Positions 1 to 9,600 are shown, counted from the first letter of the stretch. The stretch is DNA of 27,894 nt from Pseudomonadota bacterium (GCA_023450535.1 JAEXGX010000154.1:1-27894), one strand, 5' to 3'. Program-made: numbers and translations. The notes: a model not told the origin generated them from the sequence alone.

Positions 1-1068
1 GAGTAATGTGCCCCTGATACGCGGTTGAATATTTTCCGTCACCATGTCCACGCCTTCGGTCGCAGAGGAAGGGAGCCGCTGCAGGGGAAGGGAAAGCCCG
101 GAAGAGAATGCTTCCATTATTGCTTGGATAGCCACGGTATGCGAAGGGATACCCAGATTGCGTACCAGAGTTTCGGCGTCGGTCAAGCTGTGCTCACTGC
201 TCCACTGTGAAGGCATAAGCAGCGCCAACACCTGTTCGGCTCCCAGAGCTTCAGCCGCCATACAGGCCACGACGGCGGAGTCCATTCCTCCCGACAGTCC
301 CAGGATGATGCGGGAAAGGCCACATTTGTGGGCATAGTCGCGGATGCCAGTCACGCACGCACAGAACAGGCTCTCTTCCCGTGCAGGGAGGGGACAAATG
401 CCTTGTACTTCGTCGGGGTGCTCGAGATCGAACTTCAAGATGGCGTTTTCAAACAGGGGAGCACGGGCAGTCATTTCTCCTGAAGGGGAAAACGCGCAAC
501 TGCCGCCCGACAGAATCAGATCATCCGTCGCACCCCAGAGTTTGGCGGAGAGAACGGGGCGGTTCCACAGACGGGCGATGTTCGCGCATTCGGCTTCATA
601 TGCAGCCTGCCCTTCTGGCATAAAGCGGCGGGGTGTCATATCGAGCACTGCGTCAGCTACATAACCGGACATCACCTGGGCAGCACTTGTCCAGTCCTCT
701 TCTGGCACATAGATGGAATTGCCTTTTAGCCGTAGCATACCTGCCGGGGTGCGCGGCACCAGGCCCATGCGGCCGTCTTTCAGCAAAACGTAGTATATGC
801 CGTTTTCTGAAGGCAGTCCCATAAGCAGATCCGGGCCTTCCAGCAACTCCGCTGCCAAACGGTGTCCGGCTTCATGACAAAGGTTGTAAAAACTTTCCCG
901 GCGGGCCATGCCGTCCCAGGGAAAACCGGCCAAAGCTCCGGAAGGCACGACGCACAGGAGGGGGCGCCCCGCAAGGGCCAGAGCTTTACGAGCCTGATCG
1001 GCAATGGCGGCAATATTGCCGGAAAAGTCACCGGGAGCGGTGTTGACTTGCAAAAGGGCTATACGCAT
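1..1068 (-). CDS. nadE: NAD(+) synthase, glutamine-dependent type (partial, C-terminus beyond left edge)
   Basis: Amidates nicotinate adenine dinucleotide to NAD using ATP, the last step of cytoplasmic NAD synthesis. The frame is open from an ATG at 1068 (GGGAGA ribosome site about 7 bases upstream) to the window edge, giving 356 residues. Residues 1-235 resemble a nitrilase/amidase-type glutaminase domain. The ATP-pyrophosphatase domain begins near 245 and has the P-loop SGGMDS at 259-264 and NIQPRIRG at 346-353, both typical of NadE. Oddly, the glutaminase triad seems lost: the PEL motif reads PSG at 42-44, no KxxLPNY lysine motif is visible, and the ICED cysteine region reads VPEED at 121-125. 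The domain also looks shorter than usual. dapB lies about 100 bases upstream on the same strand. Identification as NadE is firm; whether it uses glutamine or free ammonia is open. Confidence 0.93.
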   Translation of the reverse strand, partial: MRIALLQVNTAPGDFSGNIAAIADQARKALALAGRPLLCVVPSGALAGFPWDGMARRESFYNLCHEAGHRLAAELLEGPDLLMGLPSENGIYYVLLKDGRMGLVPRTPAGMLRLKGNSIYVPEEDWTSAAQVMSGYVADAVLDMTPRRFMPEGQAAYEAECANIARLWNRPVLSAKLWGATDDLILSGGSCAFSPSGEMTARAPLFENAILKFDLEHPDEVQGICPLPAREESLFCACVTGIRDYAHKCGLSRIILGLSGGMDSAVVACMAAEALGAEQVLALLMPSQWSSEHSLTDAETLVRNLGIPSHTVAIQAIMEAFSSGLSLPLQRLPSSATEGVDMVTENIQPRIRGTLL

Positions 1069-1101
1069 AGGAAGTCTCCCTGGTACGTCGGCACAATAGT
1101 C

Positions 1102-1126
1102 GCTATCCGGCGAGATGCCGAATAGC
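1102..1126 (-). other. stem-loop between dapB and nadE
   Basis: Two 10-base arms (1102-1111 and 1117-1126) pair around a 5-base loop, with one mismatch that would be a G-U pair in RNA. No T-run follows on the minus strand, so it does not look like a standard intrinsic terminator. It may be an mRNA processing or stability element between dapB and nadE. Function unknown. Confidence 0.4.
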
Positions 1127-1167
1127 TGTTATCCGTCCGCATTTTGGCAATCCCGGACGTCGAGCGA

Positions 1168-1971
1168 TTAATCCGTCGACTGCTCTGTGCCGTCACGCAG
1201 CACATCCCGCATGTCATAGATACGCTTGGGAGTTTGCCTTACAATCCATCTGGCTGCCTTGAGCGCGCCGTTGGCGAAATTATCCCGTGAATGAGCATGA
1301 TGCGTAATTTCAATACGTTCACCGGGGCCCATGCAGTAAACGGTGTGTACTCCGGCTATGTCGCCCCCGCGTATGGACTGGACGCCGATCTCCTGTTTCG
1401 GCCGTTCGCCGATCAAGCCTTCCCGGCAATAACATCCGCTGTCTTTCAGTGTCCAGCCTTTGGCTTCGGCAAGGGCTTCGGCAAGCCGTAGCGCGGTACC
1501 ACTCGGGGCATCTTTCTTCATGTTGTGGTGCAGTTCCAACACATCTACATCATAGCTGTCGCCGAGCATACGCACCAGTTGCGGAAGCAGTTCCAGCAGG
1601 ACATTGACGCCCACGCTCATATTTGGGGAAAGGAATACGGGAGCTTTGTGCGCCAGATCTTCCAATTCCTTTCTTTCTGCTTCGCTCAAGCCTGTAGTAC
1701 CGATAACAATGGGACTGCCGTGTCTTGCCGCGATGCGGGCGTGTTCCATAGCGGCATCCGGCGTGGTGAAGTCGATGACGACAGAATGGGGGGCGGCGGA
1801 CAGCAGGGCGTCAAGATCTGTGGACACGGGGCATTCCGCCCCTGCAATGTTGGTTTTGCCCGGCCGTTCCAGCAGGCCGGCAAGTGTCAGATCGTCCGCC
1901 TTCCGAACCAGAGAGGTGATGAGCGAACCCATACGGCCCGCAGCTCCGGTGACAATGATGGAAACAGACAT
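1168..1971 (-). CDS. dapB: 4-hydroxy-tetrahydrodipicolinate reductase
   Basis: Reduces 4-hydroxy-tetrahydrodipicolinate with NAD(P)H in the diaminopimelate/lysine pathway, in the cytoplasm. The 267-residue protein has the Rossmann nucleotide-binding motif GAAGRMG at 9-15 and the family signature ELHHNMKKDAPSGTA at 146-160, which carries the catalytic His and substrate-binding Lys. Length matches the family. The frame stays open upstream to 2121, but the ATG at 1971 is chosen because AAGGAG lies just upstream of it and the protein then starts directly on the first beta strand. The extra 50 upstream residues are low-complexity and come from the hairpin-rich intergenic region. nadE follows on the same strand about 100 bases later, so co-transcription is possible. 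Confidence 0.96.
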   Translation of the reverse strand: MSVSIIVTGAAGRMGSLITSLVRKADDLTLAGLLERPGKTNIAGAECPVSTDLDALLSAAPHSVVIDFTTPDAAMEHARIAARHGSPIVIGTTGLSEAERKELEDLAHKAPVFLSPNMSVGVNVLLELLPQLVRMLGDSYDVDVLELHHNMKKDAPSGTALRLAEALAEAKGWTLKDSGCYCREGLIGERPKQEIGVQSIRGGDIAGVHTVYCMGPGERIEITHHAHSRDNFANGALKAARWIVRQTPKRIYDMRDVLRDGTEQSTD

Positions 1972-2060
1972 GAAAAAGCTCCTTTTGCCGCCGCGACGCC
2001 TCCGCGCCGGGAGAGAAAGTACCGGATAAAAAGAAGGGGCCGGAAAAACCGAACCCAGAA

Positions 2061-2223
2061 AGGAGAGGTGCTGCCTCTCCTCAGTGTGCTGGTAAACCGG
2101 GGCTCCGCCCCGGACCTCCATAATTTAATAATAATTGGAGGTGCAGGGCGTAATACGCCCTGCCGAGGGGAGTTTGAGGGGGCGAGGAGCCCCCTCAAGA
2201 ATTTTTTCAGCAACCTCCGGAGG
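2061..2223. repeat. cluster of five short inverted repeats between dapB and ackA
   Basis: Within about 165 bases lie successive hairpins: 2061-2081 (8-base arms), 2097-2113 (7-base GC arms), 2115-2141 (CCTCCA/TGGAGG with an AT-rich loop), 2143-2163 (10-base arms, 1-base loop), 2174-2198 (10-base arms) and a small palindrome at 2214-2223. The arms are perfect and differ from one hairpin to the next, so this is a mosaic rather than a tandem repeat. The 2174-2198 hairpin and its flank resemble the hairpin at 21157-21205. Likely roles are transcription termination after ackA or a dispersed extragenic palindromic element. Confidence 0.7.
2174..2207 (+). terminator. hairpin plus T-run, plus-strand orientation, downstream of ackA
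   Basis: Arms 2174-2183 and 2189-2198 pair perfectly around the loop gagga and are followed by six T at 2202-2207. The T-run serves plus-strand transcripts, yet both neighbouring genes are on the minus strand. It may block antisense transcription into ackA. On the minus strand the stem is preceded by A's and not followed by T's. Confidence 0.5.
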
Positions 2224-2265
2224 GGCGGACCCCCAATTAACAAAACCCGAATCTAGAACAAACAG

Positions 2266-3486
2266 TTAGCACGTTTTGTCGGGGAATGCTATACGCAGTG
2301 TGGCGCGGGCGATTTCCAATTCTTCGTCGGTGGGAATGACCAGCGTACGGACTTTCGTGTTCGGCTGGCTGATGTCGCGGGGACTCGAGCTGCGGGGAGC
2401 ATTGAGGGTTTCGTCAATGGCGATGCCGAAAACGTCCATGTCCTGGCACACGCCGCCGCGTACCTTGGGGGAATTTTCGCCGATGCCGCCGGTAAAAACT
2501 ACGGCGTCCACATGGCCGAGCACGGCGAAGTATGCGCCGATGTACTTGCGAATGCTGTAGATGAACATGCGCAGGGCCAGGGAAGCGGCCTTGTCGCCGG
2601 ATTCTTCAGCCGCTTCAAGGTCGCGCAAATCGCTCATGCCGCACAGTGCCTTGAGCCCGGACTGCTTGTTGAGGATGTCGCTCATCTGCGGGCCGCTGTA
2701 GCCTTCCGCCTGCATGAGGAAGGTGACAATGGCGGGGTCAATGCTACCGCTGCGAGTGCCCATGACCAAACCTTCAAGCGGGGTCAGCCCCATGCTGGTA
2801 TCTACACATTTGCCGTGGGCTACGGCGCTGATGGAACTGCCGTTGCCGAGATGGCAGGTGATCAGGTTGACGTCTTCGGGGTTTTTGCCGAGGAATGCTG
2901 CTGCTTCCTTGGAAACAAACTTGTGTGAGGTACCGTGAAAGCCATAACGGCGGATACGATGCTTTTTCGCCAGGTCCTGGGGAATGGCGTAGGTGTAAGC
3001 CTGATCCGGCATGGTGGAGTGGAAGCCGGTGTCGAACACGGCGACGTTGGGCTTGCCGGGGAAGAGTTTTTCCATCACCTCGATACCCGCAAGGTTGGCC
3101 GGATTGTGCAAGGGGCCGAGGGGGATATAGTCCATGATGACTTTTTTGACCTTTTCGTCCACCAGGGCTTCAGCATATTCGGGGCCGCCCAGCAATACGC
3201 GGTGGCCCACAGCGGCGATTTCGTCGGGAGAAGAAATCACGCCGCCGCGCTTGGGATCCAGGAGCACCTTGACCATTTCCTGCATGCCCGCCGTGTGGTT
3301 GGGGTAGGAACCGGGGAATTCAAAGGTTTCCTCGCGGTCAGTTCCCGGGAAGCGCTTGTGCTTGAAGTTGCCTTCCGGCATGCCGATGCGTTCCACCAGA
3401 CCTTGGCAGATGCGTTCGCTCGTCGCCATGTCGATGATTTGGTACTTGAAGGACGAACTGCCGCCGTTAATAACCAGAATTTTCAT
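2266..3486 (-). CDS. ackA: acetate kinase
   Basis: Interconverts acetyl-phosphate + ADP and acetate + ATP, the substrate-level phosphorylation step of acetate production, in the cytoplasm. The 406-residue protein shows the ASKHA-fold phosphate motif MKILVINGGSSSFKYQ at the N-terminus, VFDTGFHSTMP, RRYGFHGTSHKFV, HLGNGSSISAV and VVFTGGIGEN, all acetate kinase hallmarks. Length is normal. The ATG at 3486 is preferred over the in-frame TTG at 3489 because AAGGAAA lies at good distance from it. The N-terminal motif has Gly where most relatives have Ala or Cys (N-G-G-S-S-S), a mild variation. pta lies 96 bases upstream on the same strand, the usual operon partner supplying acetyl-phosphate. Confidence 0.97.
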   Translation of the reverse strand: MKILVINGGSSSFKYQIIDMATSERICQGLVERIGMPEGNFKHKRFPGTDREETFEFPGSYPNHTAGMQEMVKVLLDPKRGGVISSPDEIAAVGHRVLLGGPEYAEALVDEKVKKVIMDYIPLGPLHNPANLAGIEVMEKLFPGKPNVAVFDTGFHSTMPDQAYTYAIPQDLAKKHRIRRYGFHGTSHKFVSKEAAAFLGKNPEDVNLITCHLGNGSSISAVAHGKCVDTSMGLTPLEGLVMGTRSGSIDPAIVTFLMQAEGYSGPQMSDILNKQSGLKALCGMSDLRDLEAAEESGDKAASLALRMFIYSIRKYIGAYFAVLGHVDAVVFTGGIGENSPKVRGGVCQDMDVFGIAIDETLNAPRSSSPRDISQPNTKVRTLVIPTDEELEIARATLRIAFPDKTC

Positions 3487-3582
3487 CAAGATTTCCTTTG
3501 TGTTTTGAAAGTTCCCGTCCTCTGGCTGGAGAGCGAGTGAAACAGGAAGTACTTCGCCCGAAAAGATACGGCGTATGGACTT

Positions 3583-5727
3583 TTAAGCCAGGCCTTTTTC
3601 TGCCTGGGCCTGCACGGCGGTGATCGCCACAGTGTTGACGATGTCGGGAATGAGGCAGCCGCGCGACAGATCATTCACCGGTTTGCGCATGCCCTGCAGC
3701 ACAGGGCCTATGGCAATGGCGCCAGCAGCGCGCTGGACAGCTTTGTAGGTATTATTGCCGGTGTTTAAGTCCGGGAAGATGAACACCGAGGCGCGTCCTG
3801 CCACGGGGTCGCCCGGCATCTTGGTGCGAGCGGTGTCTGCGTCGATGGCTGCATCATACTGGATGGGGCCGGTGAGCAGGAGATCCGGGGCCTTTTCATG
3901 GGCGATCCGGGTAGCTTCAGCAACCTTGTCCACATCCGCGCCGGATCCGGATTTTCCGGTAGAGTAGGAAAGCATGGCCACGCGAGGTTCCAGGCCGAAA
4001 ATACGGCTGGTTTCCGCCGAGGTTACAGCGATATCCGCCAGCTGTTCCGGCGTGGGATCGGGGTTGATGGCACAATCCCCGAAGGTCAGGACACGATCCT
4101 TGAGACACATAAAGAACACGCTGGAGACAATGGACGCGCCGGGCTTGGTCTTGATGAATTCGAGCGCCGGGCGCACAGTATGCGCAGTGGTGTTGACGGA
4201 GCCGGAAACAAGACCATCGGCGGCCCCCTTGTAGACCATCATGGTGCCGAAATAGGTGGCGTCCTTCATACGATCGCGGGCCTGATCCATACTGATGCCC
4301 TTTTTCTGGCGCAGCTCAAAGTAGGTTTTCACATACTCTTCGAAATCGGGGGCCAGTTCGGGCTGGATGATGCGAACTTTTTCCATGTCTAGGCCAAGGG
4401 CCCGGATCTTTGCGCCGATTTTGTCCGCATCGCCCAGCAGAGTGAGATCCGCTACGTCGCGCTGGAGCAGAATTTCGGCGGCGCGCAGGATACGTTCTTC
4501 CTCGCCTTCGGGCAGAACGATATGCATGCGGTGCTTGCGTGCCTGTTCCATAATCTGGAACTCGAACATGCGCGGCGTCATGCGCTTTGAGGCTTCGCCC
4601 AGCCTGTCCCCGAGCACACGGGTATCAACATGGCGGGCAAAATGGCCAAGGGCCAGATGAACCTTGCCTTCGTCAGATGCTGCAATGCGTCCGTGCAGGC
4701 GGTTCAGATTCGAAGCCGTGGTGAAGGTATCGGTATCCACAGACAGAATGGTCAGGGGAAGAGACGCCCAGCCTTGTACCAGGCGTTCCATGGTCGGCGC
4801 CAAGGGCAGACCTCCGGTCAGCAGAATACCTGCAATGTCCGGATAGGCGTAGGAAAGGCGGGCGGTCAATGTTGCCAGGATAATATCCGCGCGATCGCCG
4901 GGGGTGATGACCAGATGCCCATCCTGCAGGTAATCGAGAAAATTGCCCACCTGCATGGCAGCGATAAGGTTGCCGCTGATCAGATTGTCAAGATGCTCCT
5001 GTCCGTGCAAAACCTTTGCGCGTAGCCAGTTTGCCACATCTTGCATGCTGGGCTGTCCGAGGGCGGGAATGGCGGGAATGACAAAGAAAAGCGGCGGGCG
5101 GGTGTCTGTAAAGCCTTCAACGGGCTGTTCTGCTTCTTCCACACCGTTGGGATTGATGCGAGCGATGAGTTCTTTGCTTTCCGCGTCCGAAAGTGTGGAC
5201 ATATTGGCAATGACGGCAACCGTCCGTACGGCTTTGGCCTTCATGAGGTCAATGCCGGAAAGCACGGCGCTCTGCACTTCATTCACTGTACGGCCCTGCG
5301 CACTGGTGACAAGCAACACAGATGCGCCGAGGTTGGCGGCAATATCGCCGTTCAGATTGTATTCAAAAGTGGAGTCTTTGCCCATGAAGTCGGTGCCTTC
5401 ACAAAGAATGAAGTCGTATTTGGCTTCAAGTTTTTTGAATGCAACGAGAATCTTGTCCATGAGCACATCGGACTTGCCGGTATTGATCAGTTCCAAAGCT
5501 TCTTCAAGGGAACAGGCGTATGTTTCTTCATACGGCATGTCCAGATGGAAGGTCTTCATCAGCAGCTCGATATCATGATCAGGTCGGGCCGGATCGATAC
5601 TGCTGATAATGGGGCGGAACAGAGCTGGGCGGCGCACCCGGCCTGTGACCAGGCGCATCATGCCCAGCGCGATGGCGGATTTGCCTGAACGCGCTTCTGT
5701 GGCTGTGATGTACAAGCTATTAGCCAT
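3583..5727 (-). CDS. pta: phosphate acetyltransferase, long form
   Basis: Converts acetyl-CoA + phosphate to acetyl-phosphate + CoA, feeding AckA. The 714-residue length equals the long Pta class. Domains in order: a P-loop-containing BioD/CobQ-like N-terminal region starting MANSLYITATEARSGKSAIA (about 1-230), a DRTGG regulatory domain (about 230-345), and the catalytic PTA/PTB domain (about 385-710) with SGSVNTTAHTVRPAL, SYSTGKSGSG and GPVLQGMRKPVNDLSRG. The frame is open upstream to 5847; the ATG at 5727 is chosen because homology begins there. Its ribosome site is weak. A candidate promoter and palindrome lie in the 139-base gap upstream. ackA is downstream. The regulatory N-terminal domains suggest control by metabolites such as NADH or pyruvate, known for the long class but not visible here. 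Confidence 0.96.
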   Translation of the reverse strand: MANSLYITATEARSGKSAIALGMMRLVTGRVRRPALFRPIISSIDPARPDHDIELLMKTFHLDMPYEETYACSLEEALELINTGKSDVLMDKILVAFKKLEAKYDFILCEGTDFMGKDSTFEYNLNGDIAANLGASVLLVTSAQGRTVNEVQSAVLSGIDLMKAKAVRTVAVIANMSTLSDAESKELIARINPNGVEEAEQPVEGFTDTRPPLFFVIPAIPALGQPSMQDVANWLRAKVLHGQEHLDNLISGNLIAAMQVGNFLDYLQDGHLVITPGDRADIILATLTARLSYAYPDIAGILLTGGLPLAPTMERLVQGWASLPLTILSVDTDTFTTASNLNRLHGRIAASDEGKVHLALGHFARHVDTRVLGDRLGEASKRMTPRMFEFQIMEQARKHRMHIVLPEGEEERILRAAEILLQRDVADLTLLGDADKIGAKIRALGLDMEKVRIIQPELAPDFEEYVKTYFELRQKKGISMDQARDRMKDATYFGTMMVYKGAADGLVSGSVNTTAHTVRPALEFIKTKPGASIVSSVFFMCLKDRVLTFGDCAINPDPTPEQLADIAVTSAETSRIFGLEPRVAMLSYSTGKSGSGADVDKVAEATRIAHEKAPDLLLTGPIQYDAAIDADTARTKMPGDPVAGRASVFIFPDLNTGNNTYKAVQRAAGAIAIGPVLQGMRKPVNDLSRGCLIPDIVNTVAITAVQAQAEKGLA

Positions 5728-5759
5728 TATGAACTCGCTTTTTGGAGTTAACTTGTTTG

Positions 5760-5796
5760 TGTGATCACATAAAATTTTTTTTGAAAATAGCGTCAA
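5760..5796 (-). promoter_or_regulatory. candidate pta promoter with 10-base palindrome
   Basis: Read on the minus strand, TTGACG (5796-5791) is followed 17 bases later by TTTATG (5773-5768), a plausible sigma-70 pair. The perfect palindrome TGTGATCACA (5760-5769) overlaps the end of the -10 box, where an operator would sit. The half-site resembles CRP/FNR-type half-sites but lacks the usual six-base spacer, so the regulator is unknown. Confidence 0.4.
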
Positions 5797-5866
5797 AGGC
5801 TCAAGTTCGTCAAATACAAGTTGCGCATTCCGACGATTTCGGGGCACAGTCTGAAGGCAATGAGCA

Positions 5867-6490
5867 TTAATTTATCAGTGTGAACAGGGCCAGCAAAACA
5901 AAAATGAGGGCGCTGCCCCTATTCAGCCAGATCTGAAAGGCAGGGTTGCGAAGCTTGTCGGCCAGAGTACCTGCGCCCCATGCAATGGAGCTGAAAACCA
6001 GGGCTGTGGCGGCAATAAAGGTTGCACCCTGGAGAATCATCTGGGCTACTAACGCCCATCCGTCTGTTCCGGCTTTTACAAATTGCGGAAAAAAGGCCAG
6101 GAAAAAAATCTGTACCTTGGGGTTGGTCAGATTCATAATCATCCCGCGCCGCCACAGCGCCGGGCCGGAGAGCTGTAGGCTTTGCGTTCCGTTGCTTCCG
6201 GTTGCAGCATGGCGCCAAGCCATAACGGCGAGGTAGAGAAGATACGCGGCTCCGGCCAGCTTGATTGCCCAGAACAGCGCAGGAAGGGCGGCAACAACCG
6301 CCGCAAGCCCGAGGGCTGCGGCCAACGTGTTGATGACAAGCCCGGTGCACAGGCCGAGGACCACGACGAACCCCGCCTTTCTACCGTATACCGCGCTTTG
6401 CGTCAGCACGAACAGATTGTCGGGGCCGGGCGCGATGGAGAGCACCAGACTGGACCCTGCAAAGGCAAGCCAGGTTGAGAGATCCATCAT
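5867..6490 (-). CDS. LysE/RhtB-family amino-acid exporter
   Basis: An inner-membrane exporter of the LysE/RhtB superfamily, usually exporting basic amino acids, threonine or homoserine lactones. The 207-residue length is typical. The motif APGPDNLFVLTQS at 20-32 is the family signature, and about six hydrophobic segments are visible, including FVVVLGLCTGLVINTLAAAL and the C-terminal SALIFVLLALFTLIN. Two adjacent ATGs (6490 and 6487) both fit the AAGGAAA ribosome site. It sits between PFOR and pta on the same strand, where D. vulgaris carries lactate uptake and oxidation genes. The substrate cannot be read from sequence, and a link with pyruvate metabolism is only positional. Confidence 0.88.
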   Translation of the reverse strand: MMDLSTWLAFAGSSLVLSIAPGPDNLFVLTQSAVYGRKAGFVVVLGLCTGLVINTLAAALGLAAVVAALPALFWAIKLAGAAYLLYLAVMAWRHAATGSNGTQSLQLSGPALWRRGMIMNLTNPKVQIFFLAFFPQFVKAGTDGWALVAQMILQGATFIAATALVFSSIAWGAGTLADKLRNPAFQIWLNRGSALIFVLLALFTLIN

Positions 6491-6569
6491 GTCGTCAGAT
6501 TTTCCTTTGTGTTCGAGAATTGAGCAAAATGAGTCGTCAGGGGGGAGGGGCGGAGCAATAATATATAAC

Positions 6570-6597
6570 AGGCGGGAAGAGCATGCTCTTCCCGCCT
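6570..6597 (-). terminator. terminator-like perfect hairpin after PFOR
   Basis: A perfect 28-base palindrome with 14-base arms, rich in GC at the base (AGGCGGGAAGAGCA and its complement). It lies about 30 bases after the PFOR stop and is followed on the minus strand by a TA-rich stretch with several T's. It probably ends PFOR transcripts before the LysE gene. Confidence 0.65.
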
Positions 6598-6625
6598 ATA
6601 CATTTAAAGCCGGGCAGTCTTTAGC

Positions 6626-9600
6626 CTAGTTTTTTGCTTCGGGCTGCTGGGCAAGGTTGCTCAGTTCCGCATAACGGGCTTCATACTGTTTGGCCATGGT
6701 GGTGCGCAGTTCTTCCGCAACTTCGGGGTGAGCCTGCTGCAACTGGGCGTAGCGGTTTTCTCCGAGCAGGAAGTCGTTCAGGCCGCCGTCCGGAGCCTTG
6801 GAATCCAGCGTAAAGGGATTTTTTCCTTCGTCGGCGAGAAGGGGATTGAAGCGGAAGAGTGGCCAGTAGCCGGTTTTCACGGCCAGTTTGGCTTCTTCCA
6901 TGCTCTTGCCCATGCCCTTACGGATGCCCTGGTTGATGCAGGGGGCGTAAGCGATGATGATGGAGGGACCCTTATAGGCTTCGGCTTCCTTGAATGCCTT
7001 AAGTACTTGGTTCATGTCCGCGCCCATGCTCACACTGGCGACGTACACATAACCATAGGTCATTGCCATGCGGCCCAGTTCCTTCTTCTTCATGCGTTTG
7101 CCCGCTGCAGCGAACTTGGCGATGGAGCCGAGAGGGGTGGATTTGGAGGCTTGGCCGCCGGTGTTGGAGTATACTTCTGTATCCATCACCAGCACGTTGA
7201 TGTCCGCGCCGGAGGCCAGCACGTGGTCAAGACCGCCGTAGCCAATATCATAAGCCCAGCCGTCACCACCGAAGATCCAGAAGGACTTTTTGGTGAACAG
7301 GTCAGCCATATGCCAGAACTCGTGGAGCTCGGGCAGTTCGGCGTCGCTCAGTGCGGCCAGAATATCTTCGCCGTACTCGCGGGACTTGTCTGCATCATCC
7401 ATGTTGTCCAGCCAGTTTTTGAAGGCAGTGGAAAGCTCTTCGGGCAGGCCGGGCATTTCCAGCGCTTCGCGTACCTTGTTGGCCAGACCTTCACGGCGCT
7501 GATGATAGGCGTCGTGCATGCCAAGGCCGTATTCGGCAGCGTCTTCAAACAGGGAGTTGGCCCAGGCGGGACCAAAACCGTCCTTGTTGGCGCAGTAGGG
7601 GTTGACAGGAGAAGAGCCGCCCCAGATGGAGCTGCAACCCGTGGCGTTGGCCACGACCATACGTTCGCCGAAGAGCTGGGTGAGCAGCTTGACGTACGGG
7701 GTTTCACCGCAGCCCGCGCAGGCACCGGAGAATTCCAGTAGCGGCTGCTGGAACTGGGAGCCGATGAGGGACATGCGATCCATCAGGTCGTCCTTGATGG
7801 TGATGTTTTCATTGGCATACTTAAGGTTGGCTACCTGGTCGGCCTGCTGAGTTTCCAGCGGCTTCATCACCAGAGCTTTTTCCTTGGCGGGGCATACTTG
7901 GGCGCAGGAGCCGCAGCCGAGGCAGTCCATGGCGTAAACCTGCATGCGGAAATTAAGCCCGGCCAGCTCCTTGCGTTTGGTCGGAATGGTCTTGAAGCTT
8001 TCCGGCGCGTCGGCCAGCTCTTCTTCCGTAGCGAGAATGGGCCGAATGCTGGCATGCGGGCAGACCAGGGAACACTGGTTGCACTGGATGCAATTGTCGG
8101 GCTGCCATTCGGGGATGAGAACAGCTACGCCGCGCTTTTCACAGGCAGTGGTGCCCAGGGGTACGGTGCCGTCGGGTTCGAAAGCGGACACAGGCAGTTT
8201 GTCGCCACGCTGGGCCAGTATGGGACGCACCACGTTGGCGATGTACGGATCGTCGTCATGGTACAGAGGGGCGCTGTCGGGCGCATCGGCCCAGGATGCG
8301 GGGTACTTGATTTCGGTCAGACCCTCAAGCGCACGATCCACTGCGGCAATGTTCTTGTTGACGACATCCTCGCCCTTTTTGCCATAGGTCTTCCGGATGG
8401 CATCCTTGATATAGGAAATGGCGTCATCCAGAGGGAGCACCTTAGAAAGCTTGAAGAAAGCAGTCTGGGTAACCATGTTGATGCGGTTGCCGAGGCCCAC
8501 TTCAGCGGCCACCTTCACGGCATCCACGTTGAAAAACTTGAGCTGCTTTTGCGCAATGATGCGCTTCATCTGGCCGGGCAGCTCCCGTTCCATGTCTTCC
8601 AGTGTATTCCAGTTGGAGTTCAGCAGGAAGGTGCCGCCTTCTTTGATACCGTCGAGTACGTCATAGAGGTGTACGTAGGCGGCCTTGTGACAGGCGATGA
8701 AGTCGGCCTGGTTGACCAAGTAGGAAGATTTGATCGGAGTTTTGCCAAAACGCAGGTGGGACACGGTGAAGCCGCCGGACTTTTTGGAGTCATAGGCAAA
8801 ATAGGCCTGCGCATAGAGATCGGTATGGTCGCCGATAATCTTGATCGCGTCCTTATTCGCGCCCACGGTGCCATCGGAACCAAGACCGAAGAACTTGCAC
8901 TGTACGGTGCCTTCGGGAACGGTGTCGAGGTTTTCGCCCACTTCAAGGGAAAGGTGGGTCACGTCGTCTTCAATACCCACGGTAAAGTGGTTCTTGGGGC
9001 CAGCCACCAGCATGTTGTCGAACACGGCCTTGGCCATGGCCGGGGAGAATTCTTTTGAGCCGAGGCCATAGCGCCCGGCAAGAAGCTTGGGGAAGAGACG
9101 GATCTGTTCGCCCTTTTCCACGAAAGCGGCACACACATCCTGGTACAAAGGCTCGCCCAGTGCGCCAGGTTCCTTGGTGCGATCCAGCACGGTGATGGTT
9201 TCCACAGTGGAGGGCAGTACCTGAAGCATGAGTTCAGCGCTGAAGGGGCGGTACAGGTGCACTTTCACCAGTCCCACACGCTCTCCCCGTGTGTTCAGGT
9301 AGTCCACCATTTCCTCGATCACGTCGCAGGAGGAACCCATGGAGATGATCACCCGGTCGGCGTCGGGCGCTCCATAGTAATCAAAAGGCTTATAGGAACG
9401 GCCGGTGATGGAGGCCACGCGTTTCATGGCGTCGATCACAATGGACGGAACGTCGTCATAGAAAGGATTGCTGGTTTCGCGGTTCTGGAAATAGGTGTCG
9501 GGGTTCTGGGCGGTGCCGCGCTGGCAGGGATGCTCGGGGTTCAGCGCGCGAGCGCGGAAGTTTTCCACGTTATCCCAGTTTACAACCTTGCGGATATCTT

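Noticed and set aside
1525..2256. A 243-codon plus-strand open frame opposite dapB
   Set aside because: It is antisense to a clear dapB and its composition follows the opposite-strand codons. No family features.
5760..5769. TGTGATCACA as a CRP/FNR or HcpR box
   Set aside because: Those sites need a spacer of about four to six bases between half-sites. Here the halves are adjacent, so only an unnamed palindrome is claimed.
6728..7741. Long plus-strand open frames opposite PFOR (also 7898-9058 and 9257-10213)
   Set aside because: Antisense shadows of a strongly conserved gene, caused by its GC-rich codon bias.
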